Positions 44,961 through 54,489 are shown, counted from the first letter of the stretch. The stretch is DNA of 64,000 bases from Aminobacter aganoensis (GCF_014206975.1 NZ_JACHOU010000010.1:62001-126000), one strand, 5' to 3'. A program made the numbers and translations. Notes: a model not told the origin generated them from the letters alone.

Positions 44961-45761
44961 ATGATCGCCCGTCACAAATCTCAGACTGAGATGCTCGTGG
45001 ACCAACTGGGGTTCGACGACTGTATCGCCCCTGTCTCCTTGCCAGATCCGTTAGATGTCCGCGCGGACGTTGACATGATCTACCGCCTATACGACTTACA
45101 GAAGATTGTTCGGTTCTTCGGCCAACGGTACTGGGAGGAGGAAACGCTCGGCCTCGGATCAGTTCCCAAGAGGTATGAGCTTGAGAACGTCGCTGCCCAT
45201 TCCTTCAACGTCGCGCGGTGCGTGCCACTGCTGGCGCCGCATTTTCCATGGATCGACCGCGGGCGTGCGACCGAGCTGGCGCTCGTGCATGACGAACCTG
45301 AGATCGTGACGGGCGACAAGGATCCGGTAGGCAAGGATGGGCAAGGCTTCGATACCCACGCATTCAACCCCACCCGGCGCCTCGACAAGGATCGCGAAGA
45401 ACGTCATGCCCTTGACGCTCTAGCCTCCAGCATGCGCCGTTCGCTGCGCGAATCCTATCGAACCATGTTCGAGGAACTTATCGAAGCATCGAGCGAGGAG
45501 GCCCAGTTCGTAAAGGCCGTCGACAAGCTGCAGGCGCTAGTCTTCGTACGCCTTAGGAAGGGAGGCCGGATCACACCGGACCACGCGGCCTTCACCATAC
45601 GGTATTCAAGGATTGGGGTTCGTCGGTTCCCGCCGCTTCAGGAGCACTTCAAGCTCGTGCTGCGGGACCTCATCGATGACGTCGCCCAGTCCAGGCCCGC
45701 CGAAATCTTGGCGTTCTGTGAAGAGGCGTTCGCGAAATTGAAAGGCGCCGATCAACTATGA
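44961..45761 (+). CDS. HD-domain hydrolase (YfbR-like 5'-nucleotidase fold)
   Basis: 266 residues from the ATG at 44961 with AGGG about 8 bases upstream. Metal-binding HD residues follow the YfbR pattern: His-80 in E-N-V-A-A-H-S-F-N-V-A, His-110/Asp-111 in L-A-L-V-H-D-E-P-E-I, and Asp-188 in A-V-D-K-L-Q-A-L. YfbR enzymes dephosphorylate deoxynucleoside monophosphates; that activity here is inferred. First gene of a three-gene operon whose members overlap by ATGA. Low GC relative to the host backbone indicates horizontal transfer. Confidence 0.8.
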   Translation: MIARHKSQTEMLVDQLGFDDCIAPVSLPDPLDVRADVDMIYRLYDLQKIVRFFGQRYWEEETLGLGSVPKRYELENVAAHSFNVARCVPLLAPHFPWIDRGRATELALVHDEPEIVTGDKDPVGKDGQGFDTHAFNPTRRLDKDREERHALDALASSMRRSLRESYRTMFEELIEASSEEAQFVKAVDKLQALVFVRLRKGGRITPDHAAFTIRYSRIGVRRFPPLQEHFKLVLRDLIDDVAQSRPAEILAFCEEAFAKLKGADQL

Positions 45762-46276
45762 CATCAGCGCGGGCAAGGCGATTTGCATTGATAGGTAAGT
45801 CGGGGGCAGGGAAGTCTACGGTAGCGGAGCGGATTTCGCGGGACTACGGAATCCGGCGCATATCGACAGGCGTCATCTGTCGTAAGATCTCGCTGCTTCT
45901 GTTTGGCAACGAGGACAAGGCGTCCACGCAGCAGATTGACGATGCGCTGACTCAGATCGATCCTTCAATCTTCTTGCGGGCGGCACTGCGGGGCGCTGCA
46001 CCGGAGGAGTCGATTTGCGTGGATTCGCTGCGCTTTTCCACAGACTTCCGCTTCGCGCGCGATCAAGGATTCGAGGTCATCCGGGTGACCGCGTCGGACG
46101 AGACCAGGACACACCGTCTGGCAGCCAGAGGACAGGCCTTTAATCTCGACGTCGACGGCAGACATAGATCTGAGACGGAACTCGACACGGCCGAGGCCGA
46201 TTTCACAATCTACAACGACGGTGCGAAGGACGAGATCGAAGCCGCCCTCCGATCGATTTTCTCCAGGGGCGCATGA
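45758..46276 (+). CDS. P-loop nucleotide/nucleoside kinase-like protein
   Basis: 172 residues. Walker A is G-K-S-G-A-G-K-S-T (13-21); R-I-S-T-G-V-I-C-R-K resembles the base-recognising segment of dNMP kinases and dephospho-CoA kinases; R-V-T-A-S-D-E-T-R-T-H-R-L corresponds to the LID/Arg region, and D-F-T-I-Y-N-D-G is the typical C-terminal dNMP-kinase motif. Overlaps the HD gene and the downstream gene by 4 bases each. Exact substrate unknown; a kinase opposite a nucleotidase suggests a nucleotide-monitoring or -modifying cycle. Confidence 0.78.
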   Translation: MTSARARRFALIGKSGAGKSTVAERISRDYGIRRISTGVICRKISLLLFGNEDKASTQQIDDALTQIDPSIFLRAALRGAAPEESICVDSLRFSTDFRFARDQGFEVIRVTASDETRTHRLAARGQAFNLDVDGRHRSETELDTAEADFTIYNDGAKDEIEAALRSIFSRGA

Positions 46277-48138
46277 GAAGGAACCTGTTTCTTCACTTCC
46301 TGAACCGCGACACGCGCGAAATCGTCAAGCTCTACAATATCTTGGGCGACGAAAAGCATGCGCACGCGCTTCGCGGACCGATGAACGCCTGCGCCATGCT
46401 GTGCGAAGATTTCTGCGTCGCTCCTCCGGGCTTTGTAGTGGAGGACAAATACGCGTTCGAGTTGTTCGAGGTCCAGTCCGCCTATCTCGAAAAAGGACTG
46501 GTTCGTCTGCCCATGCGGGAGACAAACCTCAGCGACTTCGCCGAAAAGAAGCGGCTCGAATACTCATTCGCTCGTAACCGCTATTCAGGCCTGTACGACG
46601 ATGCGCGAATGAACCTTCTCAGTTCGCACGGTGCCGCGCTCGTCCAAAGAAAGGTCCAAATAGGCCCGGCAATCGTGAATGGATTTTTGACCGGAATTGA
46701 CACGCGATTGCAGGCTTGGAACGGAATCCGCCAGAACGCATCGTCGGACGTCATCGAGAACATGCGTACCGTTCCCGCGAAATTGGCTGATGATGGAAAG
46801 GCTCTCACGTGGTCAATAATTGAGCCCAACCTTGTGGGTTCTGCCTTACCTTTCCATCAGCAGATGCGCGACGCCCTACAGTACACCTACTTTCAGGAAT
46901 ATTGCCGGGAATTCAAGGCTATCGTACTCACCGACATTCCTCATATGCCTGTGGAGTTCCACCTACCGGCAGAGCGTTCCGTATACAGCATGCGCAGGTT
47001 CCGCAGGTTCCTTGAGCCGATGAGCGCTGATCGACTTCTGCTCGAGGCTTCCGCCGATACCATCATGAGGTTCCGCCGCGATGCGGGATTTATAGAACTG
47101 ATGGATGCCTATTGCAGCTTTGCCAAGATGTTCCCAAAGGACACGGATCTCCAATACCATCTGTCGAGGGCCATAAAGAAGACACCCTTCGAGTGGTCAC
47201 GGATCCCCGAAAGATTCAACCCGGCGATATCCGACCCGTCGGACGTCGAAATCGTCGAGATCGCGAGCGCTTGCGGCGAACTGGCAGCCGTTCTAACGGC
47301 GGAGCACGGACTGCCGCAGCGCGGATCTGATGAGCGACAAAAATCAAGGAAAACAACAACTGCTTCGAAAGGACGACAATTGAAGATCGCGATATTTGTG
47401 GCACTTGAGGAAGAACTCAACGTTCTTATTAAGCATTTCGGACTACCGCGGTCCGCGGAAAGTCCCGCGGCGTCGGGTAAGATCGGCGAGGTGGAAGTTG
47501 ACGTCCTCTGTCCCAGAGCGATGGGCCGGGTCGCCGCTGCGGTTGAGGTCACGGGCTATCTATCGAGAAATGCTGCACCGGATCTGCTTTTCTGTGTCGG
47601 CCTGGCAGGTGGGTTTGCAGAGTCCAAGATCGAGCAAGGAGCCGTAATCTGCGCGGAGGTGGTTGTTGACCTAGCGACCCGCAAGGTCACGGACGATGAG
47701 AACGGCGGCGCCAAGTCGAAGTTCCGGCGACGGGACTTCGACTGCACTCGTGCCGTCTACGCGGTGGCGAATTCAAAAGAGTTCGATCAGAACGATTGGG
47801 CTTCGTATTCTGCCGACGAGTTCAACTGGCAAAAGGGCAGAATACCTTCTTTGTGGGAAGGTAAGATCGCCAGTGCGGACGAAGTAGTCGCCAGTGACGA
47901 TCATCGAAAGAAGATGGTCGATTCTGCCGATAAGCTGTTGGGCATAGAGATGGAAGCGGGCGGTGTCTGTGCCGCGGCGGACGCCTTCAAAGTCCCTGTC
48001 TCGGTGCTTCGAGTCGTTTCCGACATGGCAGATCCGTCAAAGGCCGATGACAAATGGCGCATCACGGGTATGAAGACGCTCGCGGAGCTACTGAAACGTC
48101 TGCCTCTTGACCGTGTGATCGCAGTGGCTAAGCGATAG
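46273..48138 (+). CDS. Large unknown domain fused to a nucleoside phosphorylase-fold (PNP/MTAN) domain
   Basis: 621 residues. Residues 1-345 match no family I recognise; they are mixed alpha/beta with conserved-looking F-A-R-N-R-Y-S and F-H-L-P-A-E-R. After a basic, Thr-rich linker (350-368) comes a PNP_UDP_1 domain (370-605): A-L-E-E-E-L (377-382, with the catalytic Glu of MTA/SAH nucleosidase), G-L-A-G-G-F (443-448), E-M-E-A-G-G (559-564) and V-S-D-M-A-D (582-587, catalytic Asp). Key residues look intact, so an N-glycosidase is likely. Such domains act as ATP-cleaving effectors in several anti-phage systems (family knowledge). Third operon gene; its 3' end overlaps the convergent HARE-HTH gene by 11 bp. 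Confidence 0.8.
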   Translation: MRRNLFLHFLNRDTREIVKLYNILGDEKHAHALRGPMNACAMLCEDFCVAPPGFVVEDKYAFELFEVQSAYLEKGLVRLPMRETNLSDFAEKKRLEYSFARNRYSGLYDDARMNLLSSHGAALVQRKVQIGPAIVNGFLTGIDTRLQAWNGIRQNASSDVIENMRTVPAKLADDGKALTWSIIEPNLVGSALPFHQQMRDALQYTYFQEYCREFKAIVLTDIPHMPVEFHLPAERSVYSMRRFRRFLEPMSADRLLLEASADTIMRFRRDAGFIELMDAYCSFAKMFPKDTDLQYHLSRAIKKTPFEWSRIPERFNPAISDPSDVEIVEIASACGELAAVLTAEHGLPQRGSDERQKSRKTTTASKGRQLKIAIFVALEEELNVLIKHFGLPRSAESPAASGKIGEVEVDVLCPRAMGRVAAAVEVTGYLSRNAAPDLLFCVGLAGGFAESKIEQGAVICAEVVVDLATRKVTDDENGGAKSKFRRRDFDCTRAVYAVANSKEFDQNDWASYSADEFNWQKGRIPSLWEGKIASADEVVASDDHRKKMVDSADKLLGIEMEAGGVCAAADAFKVPVSVLRVVSDMADPSKADDKWRITGMKTLAELLKRLPLDRVIAVAKR

Positions 48139-49033
48139 CCACCGCGCCATCTGCGGCGAGTTCGACGAAGCGCGACGACACACGCTCCAATGTGGAGGTG
48201 TCATTGATCTCGGCCGGGACTCGCGTCCAACGGGGAGCGCGGTTGGCTGGGAAGAAACGAACAAACTCCTCCGGCCGCTCGCACTGATACTGTACGAACA
48301 GAACGACGGAGTTGTCCCGACCTTGTGAGTCGGTGATGCGGATGCACCGCAAAGCACGTCCGGGCTGGCTCCTGGTGAGCTCATGAATCCGGCGAACCGA
48401 TGCGCTCGACTGCTCGGCAATCGTCCGTCTTGCGGCCAGATCGATACCGTACGGCTCGTGGGAAAAGAGGTCCGCGTCCGACCCTCTGAGGAAGCCAAGC
48501 AGTCCGATCGCGCGGCCGCTGCCGAACTCCGAACCATCCATCGCAGCCAGGGTCAACAACCCCCTGCTCGAGCAGATCATCACGAGCAAGCGCAGATGCA
48601 CCAGCCTAGAGTCCTTCTCGGCGATTCTCAGGGGCACCTGACGTCGAAACTGCTTGGCGATCGATGGGAAGTCGACGAGCCCCGTCCCGCCCTGAAGCGC
48701 CGAATCCAGTTCCTGCCGGTCCGCGCAAAGGACGTCGAACTGCTTGAGCTGATAGGATCGCTGGGGGGCGACATACTCGCTCTTGCTTCCTCCCGCTTCG
48801 AGGCGCGACGCTAGGGAAAAGCGGCCCGGTGCGGTTCTGGCAAAGAGAGACGCTCTACGATTATGTAGGATGTCCTCGCACAGACGGGCGTGAAGGGTTT
48901 TGTGCTGCGTCTTTCCAAACAGATGATCAGGCACCAGCTGAAGCCGATATGCCGCATCAAGTATCTCGCGAGCTGTCAGTGGCTGACGCGACTTGCTAAG
49001 GACGGCTTGCGACATCTTCAGGTATGAGTTCAT
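48128..49033 (-). CDS. HARE-HTH domain protein with uncharacterised C-terminal domain
   Basis: 301 residues. The N-terminal ~75 residues form a HARE-HTH winged helix (L-T-A-R-E-I-L-D-A-A-Y-R-L, K-T-Q-H-K-T-L-H-A-R-L, F-A-R-T-A-P-G-R-F-S-L), a fold found in restriction, DNA-modification and chromatin proteins. Residues 95-300 are unassigned; G-R-A-I-G-L-L-G-F-L...G-I-D-L-A-A-R-R-T-I-A-E faintly recalls a decayed Nudix box, but the acidic metal ligands are missing. Convergent with the kinase/PNP operon and overlapping its end. Its ATG overlaps (ATGA) the stop of a short frame beginning in a VOC gene remnant. Same low GC as the operon. Confidence 0.72.
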   Translation of the reverse strand: MNSYLKMSQAVLSKSRQPLTAREILDAAYRLQLVPDHLFGKTQHKTLHARLCEDILHNRRASLFARTAPGRFSLASRLEAGGSKSEYVAPQRSYQLKQFDVLCADRQELDSALQGGTGLVDFPSIAKQFRRQVPLRIAEKDSRLVHLRLLVMICSSRGLLTLAAMDGSEFGSGRAIGLLGFLRGSDADLFSHEPYGIDLAARRTIAEQSSASVRRIHELTRSQPGRALRCIRITDSQGRDNSVVLFVQYQCERPEEFVRFFPANRAPRWTRVPAEINDTSTLERVSSRFVELAADGAVAIA

Positions 49034-49239
49034 CGGGGTCGTCGCTCTGGCGCAAAGTTCTCCAGCATGGAGCTAGCCTTACCGATCCGCGCCAGCTCTG
49101 TCACCAGACTGCTGTGCGATTGCGCAAATGGCAAACACTCTTTTGTGGTGTCATCGCAAACGGCATCCGGCTGGGCAAGCACCGCGTCGTAGAAGGCCGC
49201 GGCGCGGTCGATGTCGGAGACGCCAAGCGGATGCAGCAT
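49030..49239 (-). pseudogene. Truncated VOC/glyoxalase gene start fused to foreign tail
   Basis: The ATG at 49239 with GGAGA upstream opens a VOC-like start (M-L-H-P-L-G-V-S-D-I-D-R-A-A-A-F-Y-D-A-V-L-A), then homology ends after about 25 residues. The frame continues as unrelated sequence to a TGA that overlaps the HARE-HTH start codon. Best read as the junction where the accessory island interrupted a resident VOC gene lying beside mutS. The tail could be the end of a lost gene that originally preceded the HARE gene. Confidence 0.65.
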
Positions 49240-49270
49240 GCCAGTCTCCAATGCGTCCGCTTGAACTGAC

Positions 49271-52009
49271 CTACTTCCCCGCCAGCCCCTTCAGCCGGTA
49301 CAGCGCGTCCAGCGCCTCGCGCGGGGTCATTTCGTCGGGGCTCAGGCCCTTGAGCGCTTCGCTCAGCGCGTCGTTGGCGATCGGTTTGGCCGCCTCGCGC
49401 TTCACCGCGACGGAAAACAGCGGCAGGTCGTCGACGAGCTTGTTGGCTTTCCCCGAGGTTTCGCCTTCCTCGAGCTGGTGCAGCACCTCCTTGGCGCGCG
49501 CCACGACAGCGTCGGGCAGGCCGGCGAGGCGGGCCACCTGCACGCCGTAGGAGCGGTCGGCGGCACCCTTGCCGACTTCGTGCAGGAACACCACTTCGCC
49601 TTCCCACTCCTTCACCCGCATCGTCACATTGTGCAGGCGGCCGAGCTTGCCGGCGAGTGCTGTCAGCTCGTGATAGTGGGTGGCGAAGATGGCGCGGCAG
49701 CGGTTCTTCTCGTGCAGATATTCGACCGCCGCCCAGGCAATCGACAGGCCGTCGAAGGTGGCGGTGCCGCGGCCGATCTCGTCGAGGATGACGAGCGTGC
49801 GTTCGCCCGCCTGGTTGAGGATCGCCGCCGTCTCCACCATCTCGACCATGAAGGTCGAGCGCCCGCGCGCCAGATCGTCGGAGGCGCCGACACGGGAGAA
49901 CAGCCGGTCGACGACGCCGATATGGGCGCGCTCGGCGGGAACGAACGACCCCATCTGGGCGAGGATGGCGATCAGCGCGTTCTGGCGCAGGAAGGTCGAC
50001 TTACCGCCCATGTTCGGGCCGGTGAGCAGCCAGATGGCGCCGTTCTTGTCGTTGCCGTCGGGCGACAGCGTGCAGTCATTGGCGACGAAGGGGGCCGAAG
50101 CCGTGCGCCTCAGCGACTGCTCGACGACCGGATGGCGCCCGCCCTTGACGTCGAAGGCAAGGCTCTGGTCGACCTGCGGCCGACACCATGCCTCGCCTGC
50201 CGCAAGGGCTGCGAGGCCCGTCGAGACGTCGAGCACCGCCAGCGCGTCGGCGCCCGCGCGGATCGCATCGGCATGCGTCACCGCCTCGGCCACCAGCTGG
50301 TCGAAGGCGGCGAGTTCGATGGTCAGCGCCCGGTCGGCGGCGTTGGCGATCTTGGTCTCGAGGCCGGCGAGCTCGGTGGTGGTGAAGCGCATCGCGCTCG
50401 CCATGGTCTGGCGGTGGATGAAGCGCGCCTTGGCCTCGTCGCTGCCGTTGAGTGCTGCCTGGTTGTTGGCCGTCACCTCGATGTAGTAGCCGAGCACGTT
50501 GTTGTGGCGGATCTTGAGCGAGCGGATGCCCGTCTCCTCGATCAGGTCGCGCTCCATGCTGGCGATCACCCGCCGCGACTGGTCGCGCAGCGCCCGCATC
50601 TCGTCGAGCTCGCCATGATAGCCTGAGCGGACAAAACCGCCGTCGCGCTTGAGCAGCGGCAGCTCCTCGCCGAGCGCTGCATCGAGATGGCCGGCGAAAT
50701 CGGCGGGCAGGGCAGCGACCGCGGCGATCGCCGTCGCCAGCTCCTTCGGCAATGTCGCCCCGGCAAACAGCCCGGCAATCGTCCGCGCGGCGGAAAAACC
50801 CGAGCGCAGCGCGCCAAGGTCGCGCGGGCCGCCGCGGTTGAGCGCCAGGCGCGACAGCGCGCGCGGCATGTCGGCGACGCGCTTGAGGCTGAGCCGCACC
50901 GCCTCGCTGAGCCGCGTCTCGCCCATGAAGAACGACACCGCATCCAGCCTGCCATTGATCGCGTCGGGATCGGTCAGCGGCGACATCAGCCGGTCGGCCA
51001 GAAGCCGCGCGCCGCCGCCCGTCACCGTGCGGTCGATGGCGCGGAACAGCGAGCCGTCGCGGTTGCCCGACAGCGTGCGCAACAGTTCGAGATTGGCCCG
51101 TGTCGCCGGGTCGATGAACAGGGTGGCGCCTTCCTGCTCGCGCTCGGGCCGCGACAGCGGCGGCCGCTCGGCCTTCTGCGTCTTTTCGACATAGGCGATG
51201 ACGCCCGAGATCGCCGACAGTTCGGCACGCGAGAACGCGCCAAAGCTGTCCGGCGTCGCCACGTCGTAGAAACGCGCGATGCGGCTGGGCGCCGACGCCG
51301 AATCGAACAGGCTCGGCGGCTGCGGATTGACGATGCGCCCGACGAGGTCGAAGGTCGGGCGCAGCTCCTCGTCATGGAACGCCGGCTCGGCGACGATCAG
51401 CTCGCGCGGGTCGATGCGGAAGATGTCGGCGGCGAGTTTTTCAGGCGTCGTCTCCGAAACGCGGAACACACCCGTCGAGATCTCGATCCAGGCCAGCGCG
51501 AGGCTCGCTTCGCCCGCACCCTTCACCCGCCCGAGCGCCATCAGGAAGCTCGATTCCTGCGGCGCCAAGAGCTTGTCCTCGGTGATCGTGCCCGGCGTCA
51601 CCAGCCGCACCACGTCGCGCTTCACCACCGACTTCGAGCCGCGCTTCTTGGCCTCGGCCGGGTCCTCGATCTGCTCGCACACCGCGACGCGATAGCCTTG
51701 CCCGATCAGCTTCTGCAGATAGTCGTCCGCCGCATGGATCGGCACCCCGCACATCGGGATGTCCTGGCCCTGGTGCTTGCCGCGCTTGGTCAGCACGATG
51801 CCGAGCGCCCGGCTCGCCTTCTCGGCGTCGTCGAAGAACAGCTCGTAGAAGTCGCCCATGCGGTAGAACAGCAGCGAATCCGGGTTCGCCGCCTTGATCT
51901 CGATGAACTGCTCCATCATCGGCGTCGGCGGCGCATGCACGGCGGCGTCGGCCGGCCCCCGGGTTTCCCCAAAGTCAGCTTCCGCGTTGATGGTCGGTCG
52001 ATCGTTCAC
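49271..52009 (-). CDS. mutS: DNA mismatch repair protein MutS
   Basis: Mismatch-recognition ATPase, 912 residues. The mismatch-binding motif is [13 protein letters not shown] (the Phe-x-Glu wedge), Walker A is [10 protein letters not shown], Walker B is [10 protein letters not shown] and the dimer helix lies near the C-terminus. Full length with an alphaproteobacterial N-terminal extension. Divergent from maeB, an arrangement also seen in other rhizobia. Confidence 0.98.
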   Translation of the reverse strand: MNDRPTINAEADFGETRGPADAAVHAPPTPMMEQFIEIKAANPDSLLFYRMGDFYELFFDDAEKASRALGIVLTKRGKHQGQDIPMCGVPIHAADDYLQKLIGQGYRVAVCEQIEDPAEAKKRGSKSVVKRDVVRLVTPGTITEDKLLAPQESSFLMALGRVKGAGEASLALAWIEISTGVFRVSETTPEKLAADIFRIDPRELIVAEPAFHDEELRPTFDLVGRIVNPQPPSLFDSASAPSRIARFYDVATPDSFGAFSRAELSAISGVIAYVEKTQKAERPPLSRPEREQEGATLFIDPATRANLELLRTLSGNRDGSLFRAIDRTVTGGGARLLADRLMSPLTDPDAINGRLDAVSFFMGETRLSEAVRLSLKRVADMPRALSRLALNRGGPRDLGALRSGFSAARTIAGLFAGATLPKELATAIAAVAALPADFAGHLDAALGEELPLLKRDGGFVRSGYHGELDEMRALRDQSRRVIASMERDLIEETGIRSLKIRHNNVLGYYIEVTANNQAALNGSDEAKARFIHRQTMASAMRFTTTELAGLETKIANAADRALTIELAAFDQLVAEAVTHADAIRAGADALAVLDVSTGLAALAAGEAWCRPQVDQSLAFDVKGGRHPVVEQSLRRTASAPFVANDCTLSPDGNDKNGAIWLLTGPNMGGKSTFLRQNALIAILAQMGSFVPAERAHIGVVDRLFSRVGASDDLARGRSTFMVEMVETAAILNQAGERTLVILDEIGRGTATFDGLSIAWAAVEYLHEKNRCRAIFATHYHELTALAGKLGRLHNVTMRVKEWEGEVVFLHEVGKGAADRSYGVQVARLAGLPDAVVARAKEVLHQLEEGETSGKANKLVDDLPLFSVAVKREAAKPIANDALSEALKGLSPDEMTPREALDALYRLKGLAGK

Positions 52010-52130
52010 GCCAGGGCCTGCGAAAAAATGAAAACCACCCCACTGCTTGGCGGTTTACAGCGCCGATGTGTAGCCTTAATCCGGAACCCTCCACAAAAAG
52101 AATATTTCAGGGACAGGGACGCTTCTCATC

Positions 52131-54419
52131 ATGGCCGCCAACAAGAAAACCGACAACACGGGCCCCTCCGTCAGCGCCGAGGAGGCGCTCGAGTTCCACG
52201 CCATGGGCCGCCCCGGCAAGCTGGAGGTCGTTCCCACCAAGCCAATGGCGACGCAGCGCGACCTCAGCCTCGCCTATTCGCCCGGCGTCGCCGTGCCGGT
52301 GAAGGCCATCGCCGAGGACCCGAGCCGCGCCTTCGACTACACCACCAGGGGCAACATGGTCGCCGTCATCTCCAACGGCACCGCGATCCTCGGCCTCGGC
52401 AATCTCGGCGCGCTCGCCTCCAAGCCGGTCATGGAAGGCAAGTCGGTGCTGTTCAAGCGCTTCGCCGACGTCGATTCCATCGACCTCGAGGTCGACACCG
52501 AGGACGCCGACGAATTCATCAACTGCGTGCGTTTCCTCGGGCCCTCCTTCGGCGGCATCAACCTCGAGGACATCAAGGCGCCCGAATGCTTCATCATCGA
52601 GCAGCGCCTGCGCGAGCTGATGGACATCCCCGTCTTCCATGACGACCAGCACGGCACCGCCATCATCGCCGCCGCCGGCCTGATCAACGCGCTGGAGATC
52701 ACCGGCCGCGACATGAAGACCACCCGCCTCGTCTGCAACGGCGCCGGCTCCGCCGGCATCGCCTGCATCGAGCTCATCAAGGCGATGGGCTTCGCGCCCG
52801 AAAACGTCATCCTGTGCGACACCAAGGGCGTCGTCTACCAGGGCCGCACCGAGGGCATGAACCAGTGGAAGTCGGCCCACGCGGTCAAGACCGAGCGCCG
52901 CAGCCTGGCCGATGCCATGGATGGCGCCGACGTCTTCTTCGGCCTCTCGGCCAAGGGCGCGCTGACACCCGCGATGGTCGAATCGATGGCCAAGAACCCG
53001 ATCATCTTCGCCATGGCCAATCCCGATCCCGAGATCACGCCCGAGGAGGTCGCCGAGATCCGCACCGACGCCATCATGGCCACCGGCCGTTCGGACTACC
53101 CGAACCAGGTCAACAACGTGCTCGGCTTCCCCTACATCTTCCGCGGCGCGCTCGACGTGCGCGCCACCACCATCGACGACAACATGAAGGTCGCCGCCGC
53201 CCAGGCGCTGGCCGATCTCGCCCGCCAGGACGTGCCCGACGACGTCGCCGCCGCCTACCAGGGCAACCGGCCGAAGTTCGGCCCCAACTACATCATCCCG
53301 GTGCCGTTCGACCCGCGCCTGATCTCGGCCATCCCGGTCGCCGTCGCCCGCGCTGCCATGGAATCGGGCGTCGCCCGCCGGCCGATCCTCGACCTCGCCA
53401 AATACGCCGACGAGCTCTCCGCCCGCCGCGACCCCATCGCCTCCACCCTGCAGCGCATCTACGACCGCGTCCGGCGCCAGCCCAAGCGCGTCGTCTTCGC
53501 CGAGGGCGAGGAGGAGCAGGTCATGCGGGCCGCCGTCTCCTACGTCAACCAGAAGCTCGGCACCGCCATCCTTCTCGGCCGCGACGACGTCATCAAGGAA
53601 AACGCCAGGCAGGCCGGCATCGACCTCAACAAGCCGGGCCTCGAGATCATCAATGCGCGCCTGTCGCGCCGCAACGCCATCTATGCCGACTTCCTCTACG
53701 AGCGGCTGCAGCGCAAGGGCTATTTGCTGCGTGACTGCCAGCGCCTGATCAACAACGACCGCAACCACTTCGCCGCCTGCATGGTGGCGCTCGGCGACGC
53801 CGACGGCATCGTCACCGGCGTCACCCGCAACTACTCGACCGTGCTGGAAGACGTCCGCCGCGTCATCGACGCCAAGCCCGGCCACCGCGTCATCGGCGTC
53901 TCGATCGTGCTCGCGCGTGGCCGCACCGTCATCGTCGCCGACACCGCCGTCCACGACATGCCCAACGCCGAGCAGATCGCCGACATCGCCGAGGAAGCCG
54001 CCCACTTCGCCCGGCGCATGGGTTATGAGCCCCGCGTCGCCATGCTCGCCTACTCGACCTTCGGCCACCCCGCCGGCGAGCGTTCCGAGCGTGTCCAGGA
54101 AGCGGTCAAGATCCTCGACAAGCGCCGCGTCGATTTCGAGTATGACGGCGAAATGGCCGCCGACGTCGCCCTCAACCACCGCCTGATGCAGCAGCAATAC
54201 CCCTTCTGCCGCCTCTCGGGTGCCGCCAACGTCCTTGTCATGCCCGCCTTCCACTCCGCCGCCATCTCGACCAAGATGCTGCAGGAACTCGGCGGCTCCA
54301 CCGTCATCGGCCCGCTTCTCGTCGGCCTCAACAAGCCGGTCCAGATCGTCCCGCTGAATGCCAAGGACAGCGATATCGTCAACATGGCGGCGATTGCTGC
54401 GTATAACGCGGGGACGTGA
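52131..54419 (+). CDS. maeB: NADP-dependent malic enzyme with phosphotransacetylase-like domain
   Basis: 762 residues. Decarboxylates malate to pyruvate, producing NADPH. The N-terminal malic enzyme part (about 1-430) has Y-S-P-G-V-A-V-P, H-D-D-Q-H-G-T-A and N-G-A-G-S-A-G-I-A; the C-terminal part (about 440-760) is a PTA-like domain (V-F-A-E-G-E-E, Y-A-D-F-L-Y-E-R) that is thought to be allosteric rather than catalytic. This fusion is typical of rhizobial TME/DME enzymes; whether NADP- or NAD-preferring is not settled by sequence. Confidence 0.95.
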   Translation: MAANKKTDNTGPSVSAEEALEFHAMGRPGKLEVVPTKPMATQRDLSLAYSPGVAVPVKAIAEDPSRAFDYTTRGNMVAVISNGTAILGLGNLGALASKPVMEGKSVLFKRFADVDSIDLEVDTEDADEFINCVRFLGPSFGGINLEDIKAPECFIIEQRLRELMDIPVFHDDQHGTAIIAAAGLINALEITGRDMKTTRLVCNGAGSAGIACIELIKAMGFAPENVILCDTKGVVYQGRTEGMNQWKSAHAVKTERRSLADAMDGADVFFGLSAKGALTPAMVESMAKNPIIFAMANPDPEITPEEVAEIRTDAIMATGRSDYPNQVNNVLGFPYIFRGALDVRATTIDDNMKVAAAQALADLARQDVPDDVAAAYQGNRPKFGPNYIIPVPFDPRLISAIPVAVARAAMESGVARRPILDLAKYADELSARRDPIASTLQRIYDRVRRQPKRVVFAEGEEEQVMRAAVSYVNQKLGTAILLGRDDVIKENARQAGIDLNKPGLEIINARLSRRNAIYADFLYERLQRKGYLLRDCQRLINNDRNHFAACMVALGDADGIVTGVTRNYSTVLEDVRRVIDAKPGHRVIGVSIVLARGRTVIVADTAVHDMPNAEQIADIAEEAAHFARRMGYEPRVAMLAYSTFGHPAGERSERVQEAVKILDKRRVDFEYDGEMAADVALNHRLMQQQYPFCRLSGAANVLVMPAFHSAAISTKMLQELGGSTVIGPLLVGLNKPVQIVPLNAKDSDIVNMAAIAAYNAGT

Positions 54420-54444
54420 GGGGGCGGTAAGGGCGACGAGACTA

Positions 54445-54489
54445 ATCTCCCCCCTTGTGGGGGAGATGCCCGGCAGGGCAGAGGGGGGT
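54445..54489. repeat. Palindromic repeat ATCTCCCCC...GGGGGAGAT
   Basis: A hairpin of ATCTCCCCC / GGGGGAGAT with a short loop (54445-54467), then CCGGCAGGGCAGAGGGGGG. A second family of rhizobial intergenic palindromes, between maeB and the reverse transcriptase gene; it may serve as a terminator for both. Confidence 0.75.

Noticed and set aside
44961-49033. Classical restriction-modification or toxin-antitoxin system
   Set aside because: No methyltransferase, PD-(D/E)xK nuclease or small toxin/antitoxin pair is present; the genes are nucleotide-active enzymes plus a HARE-HTH protein.
52107-54254. 715-residue minus-strand open frame
   Set aside because: Antisense to maeB; Gly/Asp/His/Val-rich low-complexity shadow.
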